Shown: piece after piece, positions 8,106 to 16,661 of the stretch
Numbering within the stretch: position 1 is the stretch's first letter
How the letters are laid out: each line of letters opens with the position of its first letter
From: Candidatus Zhuqueibacterota bacterium
GTDB lineage: Bacteria > Zhuqueibacterota > QNDG01 > JABMRT01
Direction: 5' to 3'
Assembly: GCA_013202295.1 (NCBI GenBank)
Contig: JABMRT010000175.1
Location: forward strand, 1 to 35,510
DNA length: 35,510 bases
Notes under the pieces: generated by a model
The model's database searches: none
What the model was told of the DNA's origin: nothing
The model's input: the letters and a program-made list of their open reading frames with translations, nothing else
Program-made: the position numbers and the translations under genes

Positions 8106-11100
8106 TTATTTAATCAAGATGATTTTCCGGTTCTGAATGACGGATCCAGCCATCATGCGAACGAGATAAATACCACCCGATACGGGATGGCCTTCATCAT
8201 TCCGGCTGTTCCAGCGGATTTCATGATGTCCTGCGGATTTATTTGCATCCAGTACAGTTCGCACGCACTGGCCCTGCAAGTTGTAGATTGTGATTTTAAC
8301 TCGTGAATCCTTAGCGAGCGCGAATGGAATCACGGTTTCCGGATTGAAGGGATTGGGGTAATTGGTTCCGAGATAGGTTGTGCTGGGTAATTGAGGTTCG
8401 TCAAGGACTGCAGTTACAACTGCCACATCAGATGGATTTGAGGAAAGGGTCACTGTGGTTTCACCAAGTTTGTTTTCTTCCTCATCGAGAAATGACACAA
8501 AGAGTTCATCGCCGGGTTTCCATGCAGAGTTGAAGTTTCCGCATTGAACGGTCCAGACTTCATTGGTGAGTTTACATCCGGGCGAATTCTGAGTTAAAAT
8601 GTCCCCGGGCCGTGAATTAATATAGGCACTCAATCCAGCTATCCCGGAAACCGGTTCACCCCATACCAAATGGGGGGCCTGACTGGATTCCGAAACAGAT
8701 CCATAAGATTCTACAAAAAGATTCTGTTTCGATGCCGAGGAAGACGGCCAGGTTCCTACAGAAGTGACATTGACCAGATAGGGATGTCCAACCTGAATCG
8801 CAAAATCAGATCCGGGAATGCCCGGATCGTATTGATCTGAATACCCCTGTGCGGAAGCATCCCATTGGGCCACTGCATTACAATTGGGGATGTCATCGCA
8901 CAAATCTGATGCATCCGCGAGATCGGTTCGATCCAATGGTAGAAGAACCTGATTGAATGAACTTGTCGCGGATGTAACCAAAGTGTACGAGGGAGAAATG
9001 ACCTTTCCGGTCAATGTCCAGAACGAATCCGAGGACACGTTTACATAATAGACCTGACCCATTGCGACTGAAAAATTATTGATATTATATTCCGGGATAT
9101 ACTGTTCGAATCCCTGATGTTGCGCATCCCAACGGGCGACGCTATTGCATCCGGGAATCGCGGACATCAACGTACTCGCGGTTCCGATCCCTGATATCTC
9201 AAGCGGGAATCCCACGGCATTGAAATCCGTCCCTGAGGTTACTACGAGGGTGTAATCAAATTCACCATAGACATCCGAAGGATCTCCTTCATACAATCCG
9301 CTGATGGCGGTGACTTTGTAAAAGTACTGTGTATTCGGGTCACCGGTCACGCTTCCCGGATCGGTCCATTGCAACTCCGTGACTCCAGCTGCCACCTGTT
9401 TGGCCGGTGTGATTTCAACATCCACATCGGTATCGCGATAAACATTAAATTCGCTCACATTGTTCATTTGCTGCCAGGTGAGGGTCACCTGATCCGGCGC
9501 GGTCTGTTCGATTCCGGTTAAAGTCACTGGCGACAACTCCACCAGATTCAATTCCGTGATATGAGAGATGCCCACCATGCCGTTCGTATTTGAAGAGCGG
9601 ACCCTAAGATAATAATCCGTATTTTGCAGAAGTGTATCGATATGGATTGAATGGGACGTATTTAACCCAGAGTCTTTCGTCGAAAGTTCACCCAGGTTCT
9701 CAGTGGTGCCGAACTCAATGAGAGAGTTTGAGGATTGGTCAGTCTGCCATGTGATTGTCGCGCCACTGGCAGTGACTTCAGTAATCTGCACATTCGAGAT
9801 GGTTGGATAATCCGGATATGTATAGCTGCCGGGTGAGTAGTAATTCCAATTTTGTTTTAACCGTCTGTAGAGTGGATCTTCCCATTTTGGAAACTTAGGC
9901 TGATAAGGATTGTCTGCTGCGTTCCAGAAAACTTTGAATTGTCCGTCTGCTGAGTCATACACGATCATTTCTTCACGTCCATCTCCGGCGATGTCGGCAA
10001 CATAAAGTATGTGTGCCTGTATTGAGGGATAATGACCCATGGATGTCCACAATGAGTCGCAGGTGATCGCGTCAAATATGCCGAAATGTCCTTCAACCCA
10101 GCGTGCCTTGGCTGCTATATTCTCCTTAGGACTACCGGTCCAGTCTATGGTCCAGATCATCTCAAGACCCATTCGATTGCCCATCTCTGGAAATGTGTTA
10201 AATCCTAAAGGAAGTCTTTCATAGGTTCGATAAGTTGCGATGATGGAACCAGTGCTGTTAAAAACCCATGGCCACTGGGAATCGAATGGCCGGTAGTAAA
10301 CGGCCGGATCTCCGCCACCGAGACGTGAGCGCACCCAGATCTCGGTGTGTGGGCTGGATAAATTGAAATTACCCACCGCAGTGTGTTGCGGCTCTCTGAA
10401 TATTTCATACCCGCCAAAATTTATCTCTTCATACCATGCGACTCCCTCGCTGGAAACCAGGGCGGTGTGATATTCTGACAGACTTCCATCCTCTTCGGTG
10501 ACCACCCATTCGAGACCAGGCAAATCCGGCCTGAAATTTCCGACCGAGACTCCATCCAGATGGTCGACAAAACTGGTACTTTCGTCGAATGAAAGCCAGC
10601 CGGTCGGGTATCCGATGTCATGCACACTGCCATCATCTTCAATCAAATTGCCGCCGACGACTTCATCCAATCCATCCAGATCGACATCGGCCGCGAAGAA
10701 GGGGCCGTGCGCCTGTCCCCAGTATCCTTCATAAAGTCCATCGCCCGGATCGGCATTTTGTTTCACCGTCCAAAGCGTGTCGCCACTTTCCAGATTCATT
10801 GCGATGAGGGTTCGGTTCAGATAATAGCCGGTGGCATGAGCTTGATAATCATGATTTTCATCCAGGACATCGCAGGTTTGAATGATGGCGTCACGATCGC
10901 CCATATTGCGCAAATTCACAATAGCTACATGACATCCCAGTTGATTGATATCGAGAGGCGGCAGGTCGTAAGTGGTCTCCAAATCACCGCTGGCACCATC
11001 AAAGATCAGAAGTTGTTCACTATTGTTAAGAGCAACCACTTCCACATTACCATCGCCATCAACATCGGCAGCACCATGTTTTACCCCGTAATTATTGATT

Positions 11101-11360
11101 GTCGGTCCTGGATAGGGTACGTTGGTGTACCAGAGAAGGGATCCATTGTGCCGGTAAGCATATAGAGTCGTTTCAGAACGAAATGTGAAATCAGGCAAAT
11201 CGTCATTGTCCAGATCGGCTACGAAGAATGTACCCCAGAAAGGGCTTTCAGGCACAGAGAAAGTAAATGGATTGGTTGCATACTCTGGGAAATCTGCATG
11301 CGAAAGCAGTGAGAAAAATATAATATTGAGAAGAAGTAATCGTGTGAGATTCTGACGCAT
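8106..11360 (-). CDS. Secreted PL11-like rhamnogalacturonan lyase / FG-GAP propeller protein with accessory modules and FlgD-like C-terminus
   Basis: A 1084-aa exported protein with a signal peptide at about 1-22. Residues 40-515 form a beta-propeller with calcium-loop repeats: ADLDNDDLPDF, ADVDGDGNVEVV, ADVDLDGLDEVVGG and ADIAGDGREEMIV. The order QAHGPFFAADVDLDGLDEV, then a 'DDG' segment, PGLEWVVTEEDG, then ADIAGDGREEMIV and a final QNWNYYSPG resembles PL11 rhamnogalacturonan lyases (YesW/YesX). PL11 membership is inferred from this pattern and from the GH105 neighbour; a generic FG-GAP protein is the alternative. Two fibronectin-III-like domains follow (517-610, 612-700). Then come two copies of an about 85-residue module (703-791, 792-872), a third module (895-975) and a FlgD-like domain (996-1084, NYPNPFNPETVIPF to ILIK). 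Confidence 0.72.
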   Translation of the reverse strand: MRQNLTRLLLLNIIFFSLLSHADFPEYATNPFTFSVPESPFWGTFFVADLDNDDLPDFTFRSETTLYAYRHNGSLLWYTNVPYPGPTINNYGVKHGAADVDGDGNVEVVALNNSEQLLIFDGASGDLETTYDLPPLDINQLGCHVAIVNLRNMGDRDAIIQTCDVLDENHDYQAHATGYYLNRTLIAMNLESGDTLWTVKQNADPGDGLYEGYWGQAHGPFFAADVDLDGLDEVVGGNLIEDDGSVHDIGYPTGWLSFDESTSFVDHLDGVSVGNFRPDLPGLEWVVTEEDGSLSEYHTALVSSEGVAWYEEINFGGYEIFREPQHTAVGNFNLSSPHTEIWVRSRLGGGDPAVYYRPFDSQWPWVFNSTGSIIATYRTYERLPLGFNTFPEMGNRMGLEMIWTIDWTGSPKENIAAKARWVEGHFGIFDAITCDSLWTSMGHYPSIQAHILYVADIAGDGREEMIVYDSADGQFKVFWNAADNPYQPKFPKWEDPLYRRLKQNWNYYSPGSYTYPDYPTISNVQITEVTASGATITWQTDQSSNSLIEFGTTENLGELSTKDSGLNTSHSIHIDTLLQNTDYYLRVRSSNTNGMVGISHITELNLVELSPVTLTGIEQTAPDQVTLTWQQMNNVSEFNVYRDTDVDVEITPAKQVAAGVTELQWTDPGSVTGDPNTQYFYKVTAISGLYEGDPSDVYGEFDYTLVVTSGTDFNAVGFPLEISGIGTASTLMSAIPGCNSVARWDAQHQGFEQYIPEYNINNFSVAMGQVYYVNVSSDSFWTLTGKVISPSYTLVTSATSSFNQVLLPLDRTDLADASDLCDDIPNCNAVAQWDASAQGYSDQYDPGIPGSDFAIQVGHPYLVNVTSVGTWPSSSASKQNLFVESYGSVSESSQAPHLVWGEPVSGIAGLSAYINSRPGDILTQNSPGCKLTNEVWTVQCGNFNSAWKPGDELFVSFLDEEENKLGETTVTLSSNPSDVAVVTAVLDEPQLPSTTYLGTNYPNPFNPETVIPFALAKDSRVKITIYNLQGQCVRTVLDANKSAGHHEIRWNSRNDEGHPVSGGIYLVRMMAGSVIQNRKIILIK
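8745..9254 (-). repeat. Tandem pair of a protein module within the PL11-like gene
   Basis: Two adjacent copies of an about 85-residue module are encoded here. Both share the pattern Y-T-L-V .. FN-x4-PL-x4-D/G .. A-S-x-L .. IPxCNxVAxWDAxxQG(F/Y) .. Y.P .. F-x4-G-x2-Y-(Y/L)-VNV .. W. The same pair occurs in the GH105 protein at 14142-14648. The repetition is at the protein level; the DNA copies have diverged. Confidence 0.8.
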
Positions 11361-11577
11361 TTGATTCCAATCATTGTATCACTGTGCAACCTGTTAATAG
11401 TGTTGTTATTTATGCAAATTTTATTCCGTACTGATGAGGATTTAATTCTACATAAAATTAACATTATAAATTCTGGAGTTAACTCGAATTTTAAATAATC
11501 TGTTCCCCAAAATATAAAAATATCTTAACCTTATGTTCGAATGTAAACCGATCTTATGGGCAGTATCTGACCAGTGG
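11361..11577. other. AT-rich spacer inside the pectin-degradation gene cluster
   Basis: A 217-base spacer between the glycosyltransferase gene and the PL11-like gene, both on the minus strand. It is very AT-rich and could hold a promoter for the PL11-like gene. I find no confident box, hairpin or small gene. Confidence 0.3.
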
Positions 11578-13401
11578 TTATAATATGTCGGATTTCATAT
11601 AAATCTTTACTTCTTTAAAATCTGAGACTAAATGATAACCAGATTCACCATGGTCCAATCCCCGATAATAATTAAATCTTTTAGTAAACAACTCACTTCC
11701 ATGGACATATGTATCAACAGCGTTGCTGTCCGCGAAAGCATATCGAATTCTGAAATTGGTCAGAACCACATCGGGATCAGTTAATTTTAAAGAATCATTT
11801 GTTGCATAATAATGGAAATTGACATTCAAATATTCCGGGGGGATGTATGTAAAATGATCCGCTAGGATCTGCTGTTCAGGAGAGATATTTTCTTTAATCC
11901 ATTCACCGGCCATGATCGAAGGATTCCTGACCGCTTTACCCAGCAGGTAGTTCTGAAATTCGAATAAGGAGTGGGTAGAATAGGATACATCTGCAATTGT
12001 AATAACGCAGAATATCATCAATAGAATTTTATAAATCAATTTTGTTTGATGGTTTAACCAGAAGAATATCTGGCTCCAGGTTATGGCAGTAATGACAATG
12101 ATTGATGGAATAACGGGTAATAAATATCTCATTCTGGCCATATTAATACGAACCGCTAAAAATCCGATATATAGTACAGTCCAGCCCCAAAAAAGAGTTT
12201 CCGGTACCGACATGATGTTTTTTCTATATCTGATAAAATAATAGATAATGAATGCCAATCTTGAGAATAATATCGTTGTAAGGAAGATCCCGAAAAACGG
12301 CTTTGAAAAGAGGAAACCAATCCATGTTATTAAAGTAGATGATTCCTGAAATACATGTCCCGATGCAGTGTGATGGGATTCATATAATATACCGGAAATA
12401 AAATTGAAACCGATAAAAGATGCGGGGGATGTGATAAAAAAGGCAATTACGAACGAAATAAGAAATAAATATGATGTTATGAGCAGATGATAAAAATTTA
12501 CCCATAAAGTGTGAATGATTCTTGTTTGCTGAAATTTCCATTTTATTATGTAAATCAGGATGAATATTACTACACATCCCAATGATACAAACCTCAAAGT
12601 TTCCAACATACGCAGCATTGTAGGATTGTCTATCACACCATCTGTTGTGATTAACCTGGCGATGATTTTTGGAGAGGCTAATAAAGAGAACACAATAAAA
12701 AATACAATTGTCAGGATATGACTCCAGGTTCCATAGCAATCGGAAATGAGAAGTGAATGGACGTTCTCTTTTTTATTCAGTTGAATCATAACCAATATGG
12801 GGACCAGGATGAATATAAATATACCAGAGTATTTACATGCGAAAGCGAGTCCACTTAAACATCCCGCAAGGATCAACCATTTAATCGAATGACGTATATA
12901 GAATTTGTATAGAGCGATTAAACTACCTGTTATGAAAAACATTTGTAGCATGTCAGGATGTGAAATGATCGCATAGTCATGTGCAATAAATGTATATATT
13001 GCGATTATAATAATGGCAATGTACGCACTTATTTGATTGATGTGTTTTCTAATGAAAATAAAGAGCAGTGCTGCTGTAAGGTATTCAAAACATAATGGAA
13101 TAATTCTCAATGTTAATATGATTGTTTTTTCTGATATAAATGTGAAAAGACTTATCAATTTTAACAATATTATCGAGAGATTAAAATAGAGATGTCCATA
13201 ATTTGAAAAAACAATCGTATAGTTGGGATCCTCAATAGAATTTTTCACAATATCAAGATGCAGTGCTTCGTCGACATTATTGGCTTCAACCATTCTTGCA
13301 TTTTCAGAAAAGGTTTGGATGATATCCCTTGAAAAAAACAAGTAGAAGAGCAATAGAGTGAGGAGAATAATGGGTAGCTCAAAATTCAGTTTTCGCATCA
13401 T
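11578..13401 (-). CDS. GT-C fold membrane glycosyltransferase (PMT/ArnT-like)
   Basis: A 607-aa polytopic protein with about 11-13 hydrophobic segments. It has the GT-C layout: a first transmembrane helix (ELPIILLTLLLFYLFF), then a periplasmic loop with the acidic motif NVDEALHLDIV. A conserved HPDMLQMFFITGSLIALYKF segment and RMRYLLPVIPSIIVI in the last transmembrane part follow. The C-terminal tail is soluble. Such enzymes move sugars from polyprenyl-phosphate donors to proteins or lipids in the periplasm. I start at ATG 13401 (MMRKLNFELP) because AGGAAAA lies seven bases upstream. A TTG at 13470 would add 23 polar residues and nearly touch the preceding gene. It sits between two secreted polysaccharide-degrading enzymes, which suggests co-regulation. 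Confidence 0.8.
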   Translation of the reverse strand: MMRKLNFELPIILLTLLLFYLFFSRDIIQTFSENARMVEANNVDEALHLDIVKNSIEDPNYTIVFSNYGHLYFNLSIILLKLISLFTFISEKTIILTLRIIPLCFEYLTAALLFIFIRKHINQISAYIAIIIIAIYTFIAHDYAIISHPDMLQMFFITGSLIALYKFYIRHSIKWLILAGCLSGLAFACKYSGIFIFILVPILVMIQLNKKENVHSLLISDCYGTWSHILTIVFFIVFSLLASPKIIARLITTDGVIDNPTMLRMLETLRFVSLGCVVIFILIYIIKWKFQQTRIIHTLWVNFYHLLITSYLFLISFVIAFFITSPASFIGFNFISGILYESHHTASGHVFQESSTLITWIGFLFSKPFFGIFLTTILFSRLAFIIYYFIRYRKNIMSVPETLFWGWTVLYIGFLAVRINMARMRYLLPVIPSIIVITAITWSQIFFWLNHQTKLIYKILLMIFCVITIADVSYSTHSLFEFQNYLLGKAVRNPSIMAGEWIKENISPEQQILADHFTYIPPEYLNVNFHYYATNDSLKLTDPDVVLTNFRIRYAFADSNAVDTYVHGSELFTKRFNYYRGLDHGESGYHLVSDFKEVKIYMKSDIL

Positions 13402-13478
13402 ATATTTTCCTGATAAGTTATCTCTATCCATTGAGAAATATTTGAAATTATTTGATACCCGATAATCCAATAATTAGA

Positions 13479-16187
13479 CTATCTGACCAAAAGGATTTTT
13501 TGCTTAAAAATCTGTTCTGATGCAGACAATTCGATCAGGTACACACCACTTGCGACAGAATGCCCCTGATCATCCATGCCGCTCCAATTGATTTCATGTT
13601 TCCCAGCAAACATTTCCCGCTTAAGCAATGTGCGAACCAAACGTCCAGTGATATCCATAATGCGGATATCCACTGGGCCAGATGCTGCGATTTCATAGGG
13701 AATACGTGTTGTACTGTTAAACGGATTGGGATAATTGGCATATAATTGCGTTATATAAGGCTGATGGTCCGGTTCTTCAGGATATAATAATGCGGCTTTA
13801 TCTGAAGGATTCCAACTGAGAGCCGCTTCATAATATTTGACATTATTATTTCTGTCTATAGCCTGAATCGTAACGATTTCACCTTCTCTCCATCCAGATG
13901 GAAGGGAAGCGCATTGTATCACCCATCCCGATTCAAAGATATCACATCCCGGTGAATCTGCTGTGAGGATTTCATCTGGTCGTGAACCGATGAATGCTGC
14001 AAGTTCAACAGGTTGGAACTCATGCTGCGAGTCCTGGACTCTCCAGATGATCAGATGTGGAGCGCTGGAACATTTATCTACCAGAACAGGCTGCTTGGGT
14101 GATTGATGTACCGATTTATTGGAATTAAGCAAAGGGGTTGGCCAGACACTGTTGTCTGTGACATAGACCAGATACCCATATCCTGGATATATGGTAAAAT
14201 CTGTTTCAGGGGCAGATGGATCGTATTGAATATAACCCTGTATTGTTACATCCCATTTTGCGACACTGTTGCAGTCATTGATATCGACCAACAGATCGGA
14301 AGCATTTTCTATATCCTGCTTATCAAACGGAAGTGTGATTGTATTGAAATGTGTGCTTTCACCGACGGCTAAAAGTGAATATACTGGCAAGTCGTATTGT
14401 CCATACATTATATAAAATGTATCGGCAACAACATTTATGAAATATACTCCATGTGTCATCACATCGAAATTTGTTGAATGTACTTCATCAACATATTGAG
14501 AATACCCTTGATACTCTGCACTCCAATACGCAGCAGAATTACAGGCTGGCACAGCTTCGATAAGGGTTGCTGCATTAGAAATATCTGTTTGGTGAAAGGG
14601 AAGTGCGATAAGATTAAAATTAGTAGAAGACGTTGTAGACAATGGATACCTAATAAATCCAAATACCTCAGAAGGATCTGATTTTTTGCCTTGATCATCA
14701 ATTGCACAGATTTTATAAAACTGAGCCTGATATGAATATCCAGACAACTCAATATTTGTATCAATAAATAAATTATTGTTTAAAATGTCGGTTGAATCTG
14801 AACTCACGCAATCAAACTCCGGACATGAAGCGTGATATAGGCGGTAATGTGAAATATTTACTGGATAATCATACACATCAAGTGTAACCGGTTGCCATTG
14901 AACTGAGGGATTGTTTCCATCGATGGATATTTCCAGTTCATCCACTGGTTTCGGTTTATGGACGCTAGAACGAAAAAAGGTTTTTGCCATGAGATATGCA
15001 CCAAGACCCCATACTCTGTTGTTGCCCAGCGGCACATTGACATAATAGTTATAATCTCCAATGGTTGTTCCACCAGATATGCTGTGTATAATAACTTCAC
15101 TATTCTGGGATTGGATGTATACCCTTTCATTTAACCCATCATTTCCCAGCTGGCTATAGACAGAATGATCAAATGGAAGCCATCCATTTAGAATGCCTTT
15201 TTCAATGCCGTATACATACATTGCTGAAGCGGATGTTTCAAGGTAATTCCCCGATGCCCCTCCCTGGTCAACCACGGTATACCACAATCCAGTCGCAGGA
15301 TCCTGTAACGACAGCAGCTTATTGATTAGATCTGAATATAATCCTTCAAGGGCGGTTCTGTTTACATGATCAAGAGGAACATAATCTAGTAATTCACTCA
15401 ACACAACAACCGCCCATCCGTTACCCCGTCCCCAGAAACAAGCCGATTGATGGGTAACCGGATTTGCCCATATCGCAGATCCATCTTCATCCCAACCATG
15501 ATAGAACAGGTTCGATGCATCGTCGAAAATGTACTCCTTGTGCCATAGCATCTGATTTACTGCTTCATCAATATAGGTCATATTTCCAGATACTTCAGCG
15601 TAATACATCAGAAAGATGCTGGTCATAAAAAGGGTGTCAATCCATAATTCATCTTCAAATATATGGGCCAGCGCTCCATTGGAAACACGTAATACAGTAT
15701 TTTGAATATAATCCGCGACGATTTGAGCGGCAGTGAGGTAGTGCTGATCCGATGTTTTTTGATAGAGAAGGGGCAGCAGTATTGCCGGTGAGATTTTATT
15801 TGCATATGCAATTGGATCAATATGAACAGTAATATTTCCGTTCTGTGGAACATAATGGTCAATATAATCCTTTACATACAAGTAATATGCCAAATTCCCA
15901 GTCGCCTCATAAGCCTGCCACAATCCATACATTAACACGCCTTCTCCCCAATTCCAATCCCAACTGGAGGGATCTGGATGAAATTGCAAGATTGAGTTTG
16001 CCAGAAGGATGAGCCAATCCGGTTCGCTGTTGGAATTTAATGATGGAAGTACCTTTTGCTGGTACGTATTATCAGGCAGGCAAGTGATCTCGGTAGTTGA
16101 CGCAATACTTCCCTGCCATCCTAAAAGGCTTAAGAGAATTATTATTGCCAAGGTGAACTGTGGAATATTTGCAGCCCATTTAGGCAT
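13479..16187 (-). CDS. Secreted GH105 unsaturated rhamnogalacturonyl hydrolase with accessory modules and FlgD-like C-terminus
   Basis: A 902-aa protein. The signal peptide is at 1-30 (hydrophobic FTLAIIILLSLLGW). The catalytic (alpha/alpha)6 barrel of the GH88/GH105 type spans about 55-408: DWNWGEGVLMYGLWQAY, then ELWIDTLFMTSIFLMYYA with D184 matching the general acid of the B. subtilis YteR type, FWGRGNGWAVVVLSELLDYVP (250-270) and YLETSASAMYVYGIEKG. It would remove the unsaturated galacturonate from rhamnogalacturonan lyase products. After a fibronectin-like stretch (410-512) come tandem modules (514-602, 603-682), a third module (708-790) and the FlgD-like domain (815-902). An AGGAT ribosome binding site precedes the ATG by five bases. 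It is the first gene of a minus-strand cluster. Confidence 0.92.
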   Translation of the reverse strand: MPKWAANIPQFTLAIIILLSLLGWQGSIASTTEITCLPDNTYQQKVLPSLNSNSEPDWLILLANSILQFHPDPSSWDWNWGEGVLMYGLWQAYEATGNLAYYLYVKDYIDHYVPQNGNITVHIDPIAYANKISPAILLPLLYQKTSDQHYLTAAQIVADYIQNTVLRVSNGALAHIFEDELWIDTLFMTSIFLMYYAEVSGNMTYIDEAVNQMLWHKEYIFDDASNLFYHGWDEDGSAIWANPVTHQSACFWGRGNGWAVVVLSELLDYVPLDHVNRTALEGLYSDLINKLLSLQDPATGLWYTVVDQGGASGNYLETSASAMYVYGIEKGILNGWLPFDHSVYSQLGNDGLNERVYIQSQNSEVIIHSISGGTTIGDYNYYVNVPLGNNRVWGLGAYLMAKTFFRSSVHKPKPVDELEISIDGNNPSVQWQPVTLDVYDYPVNISHYRLYHASCPEFDCVSSDSTDILNNNLFIDTNIELSGYSYQAQFYKICAIDDQGKKSDPSEVFGFIRYPLSTTSSTNFNLIALPFHQTDISNAATLIEAVPACNSAAYWSAEYQGYSQYVDEVHSTNFDVMTHGVYFINVVADTFYIMYGQYDLPVYSLLAVGESTHFNTITLPFDKQDIENASDLLVDINDCNSVAKWDVTIQGYIQYDPSAPETDFTIYPGYGYLVYVTDNSVWPTPLLNSNKSVHQSPKQPVLVDKCSSAPHLIIWRVQDSQHEFQPVELAAFIGSRPDEILTADSPGCDIFESGWVIQCASLPSGWREGEIVTIQAIDRNNNVKYYEAALSWNPSDKAALLYPEEPDHQPYITQLYANYPNPFNSTTRIPYEIAASGPVDIRIMDITGRLVRTLLKREMFAGKHEINWSGMDDQGHSVASGVYLIELSASEQIFKQKILLVR
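14142..14648 (-). repeat. Tandem pair of the shared module within the GH105 gene
   Basis: Residues 514-602 and 603-682 are two copies of the module seen in the PL11-like protein: FNLIALPFHQTDISNAATL with AVPACNSAAYWSAEYQGY, and FNTITLPFDKQDIENASDL with INDCNSVAKWDVTIQGY. Copy 1 of each protein resembles copy 1 of the other, and copy 2 resembles copy 2, so the pair was inherited or transferred as a unit. Confidence 0.8.
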
Positions 16188-16658
16188 TTATCCTACCCCT
16201 AAAGCATTCGATTACATATAAAAGATCCAGTTTAACTATATAAAATCGTAGGAAAATGGTATCGATTATTTCAATAAAAATCAAGAGATAATTCAGTTTC
16301 TAATTATTAAGTGGTACAGGCTTCCATCCAGGAAATTATTCCATTTTCCAAAGTTACTTTATTTATGAGTCAATGCGGCCAACTGTAAGGCATTTGAAGA
16401 TTCTATATAATCCTTGCACGACTCATCAGTTTTTCGTAAATTATACATGCTTGTGAATGATAAAAACTTTGGTGCGCCGGATTTCACACAATCTGTAGTA
16501 TGTCAATTCCTTTCGGCACTCAAAGTTTTCTTTTTATTTAAATTCCGCATTCATATATTACCCTTTATTGAATGGTGAAAGAAAGCGGAATAGAGCTCCC
16601 GAGAATTAGGATTTTACATGATGTGGTGGATAATCCCGGGAGTCTAGAATTTTGATAA
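16188..16658. other. Divergent intergenic region between GH105 and radical SAM genes
   Basis: This AT-rich region of about 470 bases must hold promoters for both divergent units. The only structure I can point to is a bulged hairpin at 16596-16642: ctcccg pairs with cgggag, and ggatt with aatcc, with a seven-base bulge in the left arm. It lies in the probable leader of the plus-strand gene. No small gene or repeat is recognised in the remainder. Confidence 0.4.
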
Positions 16659-16661
16659 TTG

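Noticed and set aside
13402-13470. TTG start extending the glycosyltransferase by 23 residues
   Set aside because: The extension is polar and lacks a ribosome binding site; the ATG at 13401 has AGGAAAA at proper spacing in front of the first transmembrane helix.
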